Source of the DNA: Flavobacterium psychrophilum
Lineage (GTDB): Bacteria > Bacteroidota > Bacteroidia > Flavobacteriales > Flavobacteriaceae
Assembly: GCA_945905915.1 (NCBI GenBank)
Contig: CAMDQL010000036.1
Location: forward strand, 1-16,392
Length of the DNA: 16,392 bases
Direction: 5' to 3'
Made by a program: the position numbers and the translations under genes. Shown in pieces: positions 1-7,410 of the stretch (its first letter is position 1; each line of letters begins with the position of its first letter). The notes under the pieces are model-generated. The model worked only from the letters and a program-made list of their open reading frames with translations, ran no database searches and had not been told where the DNA came from.

Positions 1-23
1 ATTAAGATTTTTAGCGGCATAGA

Positions 24-1451
24 TTACAGCGAAAGTTTTTTGTTGATGTCCTCCACAAACTTTTTGAATTGTTTGTCGGTAGCTACTAAATTATCAACAG
101 TTTTACAAGCATGTAAAACAGTAGCGTGATCGCGATCGCCTATTTGTGACCCAATATTAGCTAATGAAGCTTTTGTGAATTTCTTCGCAAAAAACATAGC
201 CAACTGTCTTGCTTGAACAACATGACGTTTTCTAGTTTTAGATTGCAAAGTTTCTAAGTCTAACTGGAAATAATCGGAAACTGTTTTTTGAATGTAATCG
301 ATCGAAATTTCGCGTTTTACATTTTTAACAAATTTTTCAACAACTTGTTTTGCTAAATCAATAGTTACTTCACGTTTATTGAATGAAGATTGTGCAATTA
401 ATGAAATAATAGCGCCTTCAAGTTCACGTACGTTAGATTTAATGTTTTTAGCTACATATTCAATTATTTCATCAGGTATTTCAACTCCATCTCTAAATAA
501 AATATTTTTTAAGATAGAAATACGTGTTTCATAATCGGGTTGGTGTAATTCTGCAGAAAGTCCCCATTTAAATCGAGATAATAAGCGTTGCTCAATATCT
601 TGCATGTCAACAGGTGCTTTGTCCGATGTTAAAATAACTTGTTTTCCGTTTTGGTGCAAGTGATTGAAAATATGGAAGAATACATCTTGCGTACCTGATT
701 TACCCGATAAGAATTGAACATCATCAATAATCAACACGTCTATCAGTTGATAAAAGTGAATAAAATCGTTACGTGTATTTTTCTTTACCGAATCAATATA
801 TTGTTGTGTGAAAATTTCAGCCGAAATATACAATACTGTTTTTTCAGGGTATTTATCTTTTATTTCAACACCTATTGCATGTGCAAGGTGTGTTTTTCCT
901 AATCCTACACCACCAAAAATTAAAAGTGGATTGAATGAAGTTCCTCCAGGTTTATTGGCAACAGCCATACCTGCGCTTCTAGCTAATCGGTTAGAATCTC
1001 CTTCTAGGAAATTATCAAAACTATAATTAGCATTTAATTGCGATTCAATTTTTAAATTACGAATTCCAGGAATGATAAATGGGTTTTTCAATTCCGGATT
1101 TTTATTTGCAATAGGCACATCAACTTCTTGTGCTTTTACAGCAGTTCTGTTGTAACTTGGTATTTGTTCAGTAAATGGAAGTTTATTACCATAGGTATTT
1201 TCCATTTTAATTTTATATAACAATTTAGCGCTAGGACCCAATTCTTTGGTAAGAGCAACTTTTAATAATTTTACATAGTGCTCTTCTAACCATTCGTAGA
1301 AAAATTTACTAGGTACCTGAATTGACAATGCGTTATCATTTAACTCAACTGACTGTATTGGCTCAAACCAAGTTTTGAAAGCTTGATCTTGAATGTTGTC
1401 TTTTATGAAACATAGACAGTTATTCCATACAGATTGCGCAGTTTTTGTCAT
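24..1451 (-). CDS. dnaA: Chromosomal replication initiator protein DnaA
   Basis: DnaA binds DnaA boxes at the chromosomal origin, oligomerises with ATP and melts the duplex so that the helicase can load. The 475-residue length is normal for the family. Domain I spans about residues 1-80. The AAA+ domain carries Walker A GGVGLGKT at about 180-187 and Walker B VLIIDD at about 239-244. The C-terminal helix-turn-helix domain holds the DnaA signature GDRDHATVLHACKTV at about 438-452. The start at 1451 gives the usual short N-terminus (MTKTAQSVWNNC). The gene stands alone and diverges from the thioesterase gene at 1645. The gap between them is extremely AT-rich, so the origin may be nearby, but I find no clear DnaA box cluster. 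The assignment is certain. Confidence 0.99.
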   Translation of the reverse strand: MTKTAQSVWNNCLCFIKDNIQDQAFKTWFEPIQSVELNDNALSIQVPSKFFYEWLEEHYVKLLKVALTKELGPSAKLLYKIKMENTYGNKLPFTEQIPSYNRTAVKAQEVDVPIANKNPELKNPFIIPGIRNLKIESQLNANYSFDNFLEGDSNRLARSAGMAVANKPGGTSFNPLLIFGGVGLGKTHLAHAIGVEIKDKYPEKTVLYISAEIFTQQYIDSVKKNTRNDFIHFYQLIDVLIIDDVQFLSGKSGTQDVFFHIFNHLHQNGKQVILTSDKAPVDMQDIEQRLLSRFKWGLSAELHQPDYETRISILKNILFRDGVEIPDEIIEYVAKNIKSNVRELEGAIISLIAQSSFNKREVTIDLAKQVVEKFVKNVKREISIDYIQKTVSDYFQLDLETLQSKTRKRHVVQARQLAMFFAKKFTKASLANIGSQIGDRDHATVLHACKTVDNLVATDKQFKKFVEDINKKLSL

Positions 1452-1644
1452 AAATTCGATTAATTATGAATTGTTATTCTTATTTTTGTACAGGTTATCT
1501 TACAAAAAGAATAGGGATTTTTTGTCAGTTATTTGGATTAGCAAATATGTGAACAATTTTCTGTAAAAAAAATTTTTTTTCTATTGATTTTTAAAAAAAA
1601 AAATTGTAAGCAAATTGTTAATTAATTAATAATTATAGTTCAAT
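1452..1644. promoter_or_regulatory. AT-rich divergent intergenic region upstream of dnaA
   Basis: This 193-bp gap must hold the promoters of both dnaA (minus) and the thioesterase gene (plus). Its right half (about 1560-1640) is almost pure A/T with long A and T runs, a composition seen in unwinding elements and strong upstream promoter elements. I looked for the TTATCCACA DnaA box and found only poor matches, such as TGTGAACAA at about 1547-1555 (two mismatches in reverse complement). No convincing flavobacterial -7 TAnnTTTG box was found. An origin role is only a possibility. Confidence 0.35.
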
Positions 1645-2046
1645 ATGAGAGAATATCAATTTCAAGTTCGTGTACGTTATGCAGAAACCGATCAAATGGG
1701 AGTCGTTTATCACGGTAATTATGCACAATATTTTGAAATGGGACGTGTGGAATGGTTAAGAAACATGGGAGTTTCTTATAAATGGATGGAAGAAAATGGT
1801 GTGATGTTGCCTGTTGTGTCTTTATCAATGAATTATAAAAAACCAGCCAGATATGATGATTTGCTAACGGTTAAAACAATTTTGAAAAGTCAGACTTCAG
1901 TTAAGATTGAATTTGATTACGAAATATACAACGAAAATGACGAGTTATTAACAACGGGTTATTCAATGTTGGTCTTTGTTGATATGAAAACGGGCAAGCC
2001 TATTTTGCCTCCAAGCTATGTTTTAGAAAAAATTGCTGCGTTATAA
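1645..2046 (+). CDS. ybgC: Acyl-CoA thioesterase, YbgC/4HBT hotdog family
   Basis: Single-domain hotdog-fold thioesterase that hydrolyses acyl-CoA (or acyl-ACP) thioesters in the cytoplasm. The 133-residue length matches the 4HBT/YbgC family. The conserved N-terminal helix motif is present as YAETDQMGVVYHGNY, with Asp16 as the likely catalytic acid and His23 nearby, followed by the EMGRVEWLR helix. The start at 1645 places the first strand (EYQFQVRVRY) directly after Met. The gene diverges from dnaA. It ends two bases before the convergent YigZ gene, and its terminator lies inside that gene's 3' end. The physiological substrate cannot be read from the sequence; a link to the Tol-Pal system, known for proteobacterial YbgC, is not supported by this context. 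Confidence 0.93.
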   Translation: MREYQFQVRVRYAETDQMGVVYHGNYAQYFEMGRVEWLRNMGVSYKWMEENGVMLPVVSLSMNYKKPARYDDLLTVKTILKSQTSVKIEFDYEIYNENDELLTTGYSMLVFVDMKTGKPILPPSYVLEKIAAL

Positions 2047-2048
2047 AT

Positions 2049-2663
2049 TTAGAGTTCCTTGAGTTGAACTTCATATAAATTTTCAAAAGTGTCCAATAGA
2101 TTTTGGACATTTTTTTTTCGAGTTGCAACAATAATTTCACAGTCTATTTCCATTTTTTGAGAAACAATTGCAAGATTTTTTTCCTTAATGATTCGAATTA
2201 CTTTATTCATGTTAGCATAACTAAAAGATATAGTAAAGTGTTTATCGATTGTTTTTTCAATGATAAATGATTCTTCCAAAGCCATTTGAGCAGTAGTTTT
2301 GTAAGCAGAAATTAACCCGCCAACACCCAATTTTACTCCGCCAAAATAACGAACCACGACTACTAATACATTGGTAGCTTCAAACGACTGAATTTGCCCG
2401 TAAATAGGCATTCCGGCGCTATTGTTAGGTTCTCCATCATCATTTGCACGATACTGAATTTTTTCTGTTCCAATTTGATAAGCATAACACCAATGGCGTG
2501 CCGAAAAATGTTCTTTCTTTAAGTGTTCAATATGTTCTTTAATTGCTTCTTCTGAAGTTACTGGAAATGCATAACCATAAAATTTACTATTCTTTTCTTT
2601 GAACAAAATTTCTGGGCTAGCCTTTTCAATCGTTTTGTAGGTATCGTTTTGTATTGGGCTCAA
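2049..2663 (-). CDS. yigZ: YigZ/IMPACT family protein (UPF0029)
   Basis: Member of the YigZ/IMPACT family. Its eukaryotic relative IMPACT modulates GCN2; bacterial members are conserved but have no settled role. The N-terminal domain (roughly residues 10-125) contains NSKFYGYAFPV and the family signature RYFGGVKLGVGGLISAYKT. The C-terminal alpha/beta domain (about 130-200) is the YigZ C-terminal type. No in-frame ATG precedes the conserved region. I chose TTG at 2661-2663, one base after the stop of the upstream HAD gene, which gives 204 residues and begins at SPIQNDTYKTIEK. An alternative TTG at 2696 would add 11 residues and overlap the HAD gene. Its last codons contain the opposing gene's terminator. 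Likely cotranscribed with ribD and the HAD gene. Confidence 0.88.
   Translation of the reverse strand: MSPIQNDTYKTIEKASPEILFKEKNSKFYGYAFPVTSEEAIKEHIEHLKKEHFSARHWCYAYQIGTEKIQYRANDDGEPNNSAGMPIYGQIQSFEATNVLVVVVRYFGGVKLGVGGLISAYKTTAQMALEESFIIEKTIDKHFTISFSYANMNKVIRIIKEKNLAIVSQKMEIDCEIIVATRKKNVQNLLDTFENLYEVQLKEL
2090..2118 (+). terminator. Intrinsic terminator of the thioesterase gene
   Basis: A 7-bp perfect stem TGTCCAA / TTGGACA with a 6-nt loop (2090-2109) is followed by nine T residues (2110-2118) on the plus strand. It sits 44 bp after the thioesterase stop codon and lies wholly inside the 3' coding end of the convergent YigZ gene. One stretch therefore ends one transcript while coding for part of another protein. 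Confidence 0.8.
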
Positions 2664-2664
2664 A

Positions 2665-3270
2665 TCAAAAATTAAATTTTTTAGAAAATAAATCAACTAC
2701 ATCTTCTTTTCCTACTTCTAAATTCCAAACAATAAGTCCTAGTTGTTCAGCCACATCAGTATTTTCCTTTTTGTCATCAATAAATAAGGTCTTTTTCGGA
2801 TTTAAGTTATGGTTATTCAACACAAATTTAAAAGCATCTTCTTCGGGTTTTCGCATTTGAATTTCGTACGAAAAATATACTTTTTCAAAACAACTATAAA
2901 AATCTCGAGCAAAGGTTAGTCCTTCATTGTGTTCAAATTTTTCAATATGGGTATGATCGGTGTTACTCAATAAAAATAATCGGTATTTTGAAGCAATCAT
3001 TTGTAAAAATTCTAGTCGATACAATGGAAAATCTCCTAATATTGAATTCCATGCACTTCTAATACTTACTAAATCAGCTTTTGGTAAATGTTTTTGGAAC
3101 CCCGACATATATTCGAGTTCATCAATTTTCCCTAATTCATATTGTTTATGGAGTGCATCTAAATCTTCATGCCACGCGGTTAAACCTAATTTTCTAAATT
3201 CGGAATCAATTTTTTGTTTGTCTAAATTAATAAAGACATCACCAAAGTCAAAAATAATAGCTTCAATCAT
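2665..3270 (-). CDS. HAD superfamily hydrolase (subfamily IA, YihX-like)
   Basis: Haloacid-dehalogenase-fold phosphatase of about 201 residues, a usual size for subfamily IA. Motif I is IIFDFGDVFINLD with nucleophile Asp8, motif II is LLSNTD near 100-105, the motif III lysine lies in MRKPEEDAF near 141, and motif IV is LFIDDKKENT with the Asp pair near 165-166. The helical cap lies between motifs I and II. I chose the ATG at 3270 because the product then starts directly at the first strand (MIEAIIFDFG). A further upstream ATG at 3297 would add nine residues and overlap ribD more. With the chosen start the gene shares only ATGATTGA with the ribD end, which suggests translational coupling. Substrate unknown; a sugar phosphate or nucleotide is possible. 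Confidence 0.92.
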   Translation of the reverse strand: MIEAIIFDFGDVFINLDKQKIDSEFRKLGLTAWHEDLDALHKQYELGKIDELEYMSGFQKHLPKADLVSIRSAWNSILGDFPLYRLEFLQMIASKYRLFLLSNTDHTHIEKFEHNEGLTFARDFYSCFEKVYFSYEIQMRKPEEDAFKFVLNNHNLNPKKTLFIDDKKENTDVAEQLGLIVWNLEVGKEDVVDLFSKKFNF

Positions 3271-4321
3271 AATTTCTGAAAATTTTAAGTTGGTCATCCA
3301 TTATGTCAAAACGGGTGATTGGAAAACCAGTTAACCTTGGGGCAGTTGTTCCGTTTTGAAATTTAATTTGTCCTTTAAAAATTCTAGCTTCATCCCACAA
3401 ATTAGCATCGATAAACAACTGAAGTGTTTTTGCACCTCCTTCTATAATAACCGATTGAATGTCAAATCTATATAAAAGATTTGCAATAGAATGCGCTAGG
3501 CTTTTATCAAAGATAACATTTTCATAGATACAATTTTCAGTTGTTTCAAATTTTTCACTTTCGGAAATGAAAATAGTTTTTTGCGAATTGTCTTTAACAT
3601 GATACTTTTCAGAAATTTTACCCGATTTATCCAATATAACACGAACCGGATTATTCCCAATATAATCTCTCGCATTTAATTTAGGATTATCGTCTAAAAC
3701 GGTATTTGTTCCTACTAAAATAGCTTGTTCTTCCGTTCTCCATTTATGTACCAATTGTCTGGAATATTGATTGGTAATCCACACGGGTTTCAATTTGTCA
3801 TGCTGAACTGGTTTCGGCATCTCAGGAGCAATAAATCCATCAGCACTTTCTGCCCATTTCAATATAATATAAGGTCTTTCCTTTTGATGAAACGTGAAAA
3901 ATCGCTTGTTGAGTTCATTACATTCGTCTTCTAAAATACCAACGGTTACATTTTTGCCACTTTCAATTAGTTTTTTAATGCCATTTCCGGCTACTTTTGA
4001 AAACGGGTCAACGGTTCCAATCACTACATTCGGAATTTCATTTGCAATAATTAAATCACAGCACGGAGGCGTTTTTCCATAATGACTACACGGTTCCAAA
4101 CTCACATAAATTGTGGCTTCTTTTAATAACGATTTGTCTTTTACTGAATTTACCGCATTGACTTCAGCGTGAGATTTGCCAGCTTTTTTGTGCCAACCTT
4201 CGCCTATGATTTTACCTTCATGCACAATCACACTTCCCACTAACGGATTAGGATAGGTAGTTCCCAAACCATTTTTAGCGAGTTCAATACAGCGTTTCAT
4301 GTAAAATTCGTGCATCATCAT
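3263..4321 (-). CDS. ribD: Bifunctional riboflavin biosynthesis protein RibD (deaminase/reductase)
   Basis: Carries out two consecutive cytoplasmic steps of riboflavin synthesis: deamination of the diaminohydroxy-phosphoribosylaminopyrimidine, then NADPH-dependent reduction of the ribosyl side chain. The zinc deaminase domain (about residues 3-145) shows HAEVNA (His51 ligand, Glu53 catalytic) and PCSHYGKTPPC (Cys78 and Cys87). The reductase domain follows (about 155-352), with ILKWAESADGFIAPE, VGTNTVLDDNPKLNAR and VIIEGGAKTLQLF. Three ATG codons stand in a row at the start, so the start is certain to within two residues. Residues 167-176 (EMPKPVQHDK) lie in a variable loop just inside the reductase domain and are encoded by a palindromic repeat that recurs in the GNAT gene. 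First gene of a minus-strand cluster with HAD and YigZ. Confidence 0.97.
   Translation of the reverse strand: MMMHEFYMKRCIELAKNGLGTTYPNPLVGSVIVHEGKIIGEGWHKKAGKSHAEVNAVNSVKDKSLLKEATIYVSLEPCSHYGKTPPCCDLIIANEIPNVVIGTVDPFSKVAGNGIKKLIESGKNVTVGILEDECNELNKRFFTFHQKERPYIILKWAESADGFIAPEMPKPVQHDKLKPVWITNQYSRQLVHKWRTEEQAILVGTNTVLDDNPKLNARDYIGNNPVRVILDKSGKISEKYHVKDNSQKTIFISESEKFETTENCIYENVIFDKSLAHSIANLLYRFDIQSVIIEGGAKTLQLFIDANLWDEARIFKGQIKFQNGTTAPRLTGFPITRFDIMDDQLKIFRNYD
3795..3823 (-). repeat. In-frame palindromic repeat element inside ribD
   Basis: On the minus strand this 29-nt segment matches the segment at 4615-4643 at 26 of 29 positions. Its core is a near-palindrome: TGCCGAA, a short loop, then TTCAGCA. 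It is read in the same frame as the other copy, encoding EMPKPVQHDK. From memory, very similar sequences occur in many copies between genes in flavobacterial genomes, which a search would have to confirm. Confidence 0.75.
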
Positions 4322-4401
4322 CTTACAAAAGTAGTATTTTTAAGATAGAATTAATAATCGATTCTACCAATTTATGTACTTTTACCAACAATAAAAACGT
4401 T

Positions 4402-4899
4402 ATGTTAATTAGAGAAATCCTTCAAAAAGATAATGAGTCGATTGCCAAAGTAATTCGCGATATTTTTCACGAATTAGATGCGCCAAAAGTAGGAACGGCT
4501 TATGCTGATCCTATTTTAGATACCTTATACGAAGTGTATCAAGCGCCTCGTTCGGTTTATTTTGTGGTCGAACTTAATGGAAAAGTTGTTGGTGGTTGTG
4601 GTGTGGCACCCTTAGAGATGCTGAATCCAGTTCAGCAGGACAATACTAAAGTATGTGAATTGCAAAAAATGTACTTTGCTCCCGAAATTAGAGGAACAGG
4701 TTATGCCGAGAAAATCATTGAAAAATGTTTGGAATGTGCCAAAAATCAAGGTTTCGAACTTTGTTATTTGGAAACTTTATCATTTATGACTACCGCTCAA
4801 AAACTATATAAACGAATGGGTTTTGAACATATAGATGGTCCAATGGGAAACACAGGGCACAGTAGTTGTGAGGTTTGGATGACTAAAAAAATAGTTTGA
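4402..4899 (+). CDS. GNAT family N-acetyltransferase
   Basis: Acetyl-CoA-dependent N-acetyltransferase of 165 residues; the acceptor is unknown. The GNAT core is visible: the strand YFVVELNGKVVGGCGVAPL, then the strand CELQKMYFAPEIRGTGYAEKII, containing the acetyl-CoA pyrophosphate loop (RGTGYA) and its helix, then the strand FELCYLETLSFM and the C-terminal LYKRMGFEHIDGPMGNTGHSSCEVWM. Residues 72-81 (EMLNPVQQDN) fall between two core strands, a hairpin turn where homologues usually have a short acidic loop. They are encoded by a palindromic repeat shared with ribD. The gene is followed after four bases by prmC and is probably cotranscribed with it. It starts 80 bp from the divergent ribD. Confidence 0.92.
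   Translation: MLIREILQKDNESIAKVIRDIFHELDAPKVGTAYADPILDTLYEVYQAPRSVYFVVELNGKVVGGCGVAPLEMLNPVQQDNTKVCELQKMYFAPEIRGTGYAEKIIEKCLECAKNQGFELCYLETLSFMTTAQKLYKRMGFEHIDGPMGNTGHSSCEVWMTKKIV
4615..4643 (+). repeat. In-frame palindromic repeat element inside the GNAT gene
   Basis: A 29-nt segment with palindromic core TGCTGAA, a 5-nt loop and TTCAGCA. It is 26/29 identical to the reverse complement of 3795-3823 in ribD. Both copies are in the same reading frame relative to the repeat and encode EMxxPVQxD. The segment begins exactly at codon 72 and lies in a surface turn, so it looks like an insertion the protein tolerates. Confidence 0.75.
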
Positions 4900-4903
4900 A
4901 ATC

Positions 4904-5806
4904 ATGCTTTTAAAACAATATAAATCCCACTTTTTTGATGCACTGAAAAATAGTCAAGATGAACAAGAAATCGAAAGTTTCTTTTTCATTTGGACCGAAT
5001 ATTTGCATAATTTGAAGCGAGTAGATGTAGCTTTGAATCCGAATTTTGAACTCTCTGAGGCTGAGGTTGGAAAGTGGAATGCCATTTTAGCTCAATTACA
5101 ACAAGAAAAACCCATTCAACACATTACGGGTGAAGCTTGGTTTTATGGCTTGAAATTTGAAGTTAATGAAAATACTTTAATTCCAAGACCAGAAACCGAA
5201 GAATTGGTAGAATGGATTATTGAAAGCTGGAAGTTGGAAGTTGGAAGCTGGAAGTCAGAAAATCAGAAACGAATAAATGTTCTCGATATTGGAACAGGAA
5301 CGGGTTGTATTCCTATAACATTAAAAACAAATTTACCACAAGCAAATGTTTCAGCTATTGATGTTTCAGAAAAGGCTTTAGAAGTTGCGAAAAGAAATGC
5401 GGAGTTAAATAAAGTCGAAGTCAATTTCATTCAAGCCAACATTTTAGAAGTGGAAGATGTATCAAAAATCCAAACTTCAATCTCCCAACTTCCAACTAAT
5501 TTTGACATCATCGTTTCCAATCCGCCCTATGTTCGTAATTTGGAAAAACAAGAAATCAAGAAAAATGTATTGGTTTACGAACCGCATTTGGCTTTGTTTG
5601 TAGAAGATACAGATGCCTTACTTTTTTACAGAAAAATTGCGCAATTAGCCATTAAAAATTTGTCGCCAAACGGATTATTATTTTTCGAAATCAATCAATA
5701 TTTAGGAAAAGAAACCGTTGAGTTACTAGAAAATATAGGCTTTAAAAATATCGAATTAAAAAAAGATATGTTTGGAAATGATCGAATGATTAGATGTTCA
5801 ATTTAG
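4904..5806 (+). CDS. prmC: Peptide chain release factor N5-glutamine methyltransferase PrmC
   Basis: Uses S-adenosylmethionine to methylate the glutamine of the GGQ motif in release factors RF1 and RF2, which speeds translation termination. The N-terminal helical domain (about 1-85) binds the release factor and includes the conserved EKPIQHITGEAWFYGL and LIPRPETEELVEW. The Rossmann methyltransferase domain carries the SAM motif LDIGTGTGC (127-135) and the catalytic NPPY (206-209). At 300 residues it is a little longer than usual. The excess matches two low-complexity segments made of heptanucleotide repeats: SWKLEVGSWKSE (108-119), just before the first Rossmann strand, and IQTSISQLPTN (189-199), just before the NPPY strand. 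The start lies four bases after the GNAT stop, so the two genes probably share an operon. Confidence 0.97.
   Translation: MLLKQYKSHFFDALKNSQDEQEIESFFFIWTEYLHNLKRVDVALNPNFELSEAEVGKWNAILAQLQQEKPIQHITGEAWFYGLKFEVNENTLIPRPETEELVEWIIESWKLEVGSWKSENQKRINVLDIGTGTGCIPITLKTNLPQANVSAIDVSEKALEVAKRNAELNKVEVNFIQANILEVEDVSKIQTSISQLPTNFDIIVSNPPYVRNLEKQEIKKNVLVYEPHLALFVEDTDALLFYRKIAQLAIKNLSPNGLLFFEINQYLGKETVELLENIGFKNIELKKDMFGNDRMIRCSI
5226..5255 (+). repeat. Heptanucleotide tandem repeat inside prmC
   Basis: Four 7-nt units in tandem: GCTGGAA, GTTGGAA, GTTGGAA, GCTGGAA, then a partial unit. The tract encodes SWKLEVGSWK. Since 7 is not a multiple of 3, a change of one unit would shift the frame, so the copy number must be constrained. 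Confidence 0.8.
5469..5496 (-). repeat. Second heptanucleotide repeat inside prmC, inverted
   Basis: Read on the minus strand the segment is four 7-nt units: GTTGGAA, GTTGGGA, GATTGAA, GTTTGGA. It is a diverged copy of the tract at 5226-5255 in the opposite orientation. On the coding strand it gives QTSISQLPT just before the NPPY-bearing strand. Confidence 0.65.
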
Positions 5807-5866
5807 TTCAGTAAAGCAAAGTTCCCAAAGGTTTTCCCCAAATTACGCAAAAATTTAATTTAAAAA

Positions 5867-5906
5867 ACTTGTGGAACTTGTGCCTTCTTAGTGTCCTTTG
5901 TGGTTA
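5867..5906. repeat. Degenerate GCCACGAAGG-type intergenic repeat
   Basis: The convergent gap between prmC and the permease gene contains CTTGTGCCTTCTTAGTGTCC followed by TTTGTGG. In reverse complement this is the same kind of sequence as the CCACGAAGACACAAAG copies at 8824-8941. It is a diverged copy and does not form a clear hairpin here. Confidence 0.45.
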
Positions 5907-5911
5907 TCTTT

Positions 5912-7153
5912 TTACTCGTATCGCAACGCTTCCACAGGATCTAATTTAGCCGCTTTCAATGCCGGAACCAATCCAGAAATAATAGTTACAACAATAGTAG
6001 TTACAATCGTTGCAATAATCGCTAGCCAAGGTGTGCTAAATTCAAATTTCAGTAATGAAGCAATTAAATAACCTGTTCCAATTCCTAAAATTAATCCAAG
6101 TAATCCGCCAAGTTGACTAATTACAAACGTTTCGGTTAAGAATTGCCAACCAATGGTAGATCGTTTTGCACCTAATGATTTTCGAACTCCAATTTCTCTA
6201 GTTCGCTCGGTTACGGAAACTAACATAATATTAGTTAAGGCAATAGTAGATCCAAAAACAGTAAGTAACCCAATTACCCATGCAATAATACTTAAAAAGG
6301 CAACTTGATCAAGCAAAGTATTTCGTAAATCATCGCTACGTTCAATTCCGAAATTATCTTTTTCAACCGGACTTAATTTTCTTACACGGCGCATGGTCAT
6401 TTTTGAATCATCAACCGCTTCATTTAACAACGCTTCGTTGTTCACCATGACATCTAAGTCATAATTTATGTTGGGTGCCGAAAAAAGCGAACGTGCTACT
6501 TGTGTTGGTATTAAAACTCTTAAATCTTGGCTGTTGCCAAAAGTGGAACCTTTTTCTTTCAAAACGCCAATCACTCTAAATTTAGCACCTCGAATCGAAA
6601 TTATTTTGTCAATAGGATTCATATTTGCAAATAATCCTTTTTCAAAATCAGAACCTAAAACACAAACATAGTTGTTGTTTGCAACGTCAAATGAGTTCAT
6701 ATTTCTTCCTTTTACCACTTCCAAACCTTTATTCGGACAAAAATTTTCATCAATACCAACTACCGTAATTTCAGGGTCAGTTTTTTTGTCTTGATATTTT
6801 ACTTCGATTGCCGAACCTGCTGTAAATGAAAGTGATGTTGTTGTAAACGGAAAATTATATTTGTCTTGAAATGCTTTTGCTTGCGGATAACTAATGATGG
6901 GATTAACGCGCTGATCAGCATCATTTTGATTGATTTCGGAAGAAAAATCATATTGGCTAATCGAAAAAGTATTAGCTCCCATTGAAGCAAAATTCTTCAA
7001 TAATGAATTTTCTAGAGCAGTAACTAAGGTTAATACACCAACTAAGGCCCATATTCCAATGGCGATAATTAAAACCGTTAACGAAGTACGCAACGCCTGA
7101 CTTTTAATGGAGTCAAGCGCAATTTTTGTATTTTCTTTAAATAATCCTATCAT
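5912..7153 (-). CDS. ABC transporter permease, MacB/FtsX type
   Basis: Inner-membrane permease of the type VII (MacB/FtsX/LolCE) exporter superfamily, 413 residues. A first transmembrane helix lies at about 20-45 (LRTSLTVLIIAIGIWALVGV). A large periplasmic MacB-core domain follows (about 50-280). Three C-terminal helices lie at about 285-315, 340-368 and 378-403. The FtsX-type segment TERTREIGVRKSLGAKRSTI joins the second and third helices and carries the coupling helix that contacts the ATPase. The ATPase and any membrane-fusion partner are not in the window, so the gene acts with subunits encoded elsewhere. Substrate unknown; lipoproteins, peptides or drugs are family possibilities. It diverges from hisS across the inverted repeat at 7232-7302. 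Confidence 0.93.
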   Translation of the reverse strand: MIGLFKENTKIALDSIKSQALRTSLTVLIIAIGIWALVGVLTLVTALENSLLKNFASMGANTFSISQYDFSSEINQNDADQRVNPIISYPQAKAFQDKYNFPFTTTSLSFTAGSAIEVKYQDKKTDPEITVVGIDENFCPNKGLEVVKGRNMNSFDVANNNYVCVLGSDFEKGLFANMNPIDKIISIRGAKFRVIGVLKEKGSTFGNSQDLRVLIPTQVARSLFSAPNINYDLDVMVNNEALLNEAVDDSKMTMRRVRKLSPVEKDNFGIERSDDLRNTLLDQVAFLSIIAWVIGLLTVFGSTIALTNIMLVSVTERTREIGVRKSLGAKRSTIGWQFLTETFVISQLGGLLGLILGIGTGYLIASLLKFEFSTPWLAIIATIVTTIVVTIISGLVPALKAAKLDPVEALRYE

Positions 7154-7231
7154 AACTATAAGACTAAAGTTAGAGCGAAATGTTACATTTTTGTGAAGAT
7201 TTTTTTAAATTGATACTTGTTTCAGCTGCTT

Positions 7232-7302
7232 TGTCATTTCGACGCAGGAGAAATCTCATTATTTGAATTTCTTTATGAGATTTCTCCTGCGTCGAAATGA
7301 CA
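7232..7302. repeat. Perfect 28-bp inverted repeat (palindromic intergenic element)
   Basis: The left arm (7232-7259, starting TGTCATTTCGACGCAGGAG) and right arm (7275-7302) are exact reverse complements over 28 bp around a 15-nt AT-rich loop. The element sits between two divergent genes, about 80 bp from the permease start and 110 bp from hisS. It therefore cannot be a terminator for either unless it acts on their leaders. The absence of any mismatch suggests recent arrival or ongoing homogenisation. I recall similar GTCATTTCGA palindromes as abundant REP-like elements in flavobacteria (unverified). Confidence 0.9.
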
Positions 7303-7410
7303 GAAATAAAATCTATTGGTAACAAAAAAAATACATTTTTTAAACTGCTAAATATATACGATATTTGCAATACAAAAGAAACAAAATGGTCTAATTGACA
7401 CATTAGTAAA

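Noticed and set aside
714..1026. Two plus-strand frames opposite dnaA
   Set aside because: They are antisense to the conserved AAA+ region and have no recognisable domain; shadows of dnaA codon use.
1640..1828. Minus-strand frame opposite the thioesterase gene
   Set aside because: Antisense to the 4HBT signature; no independent support.
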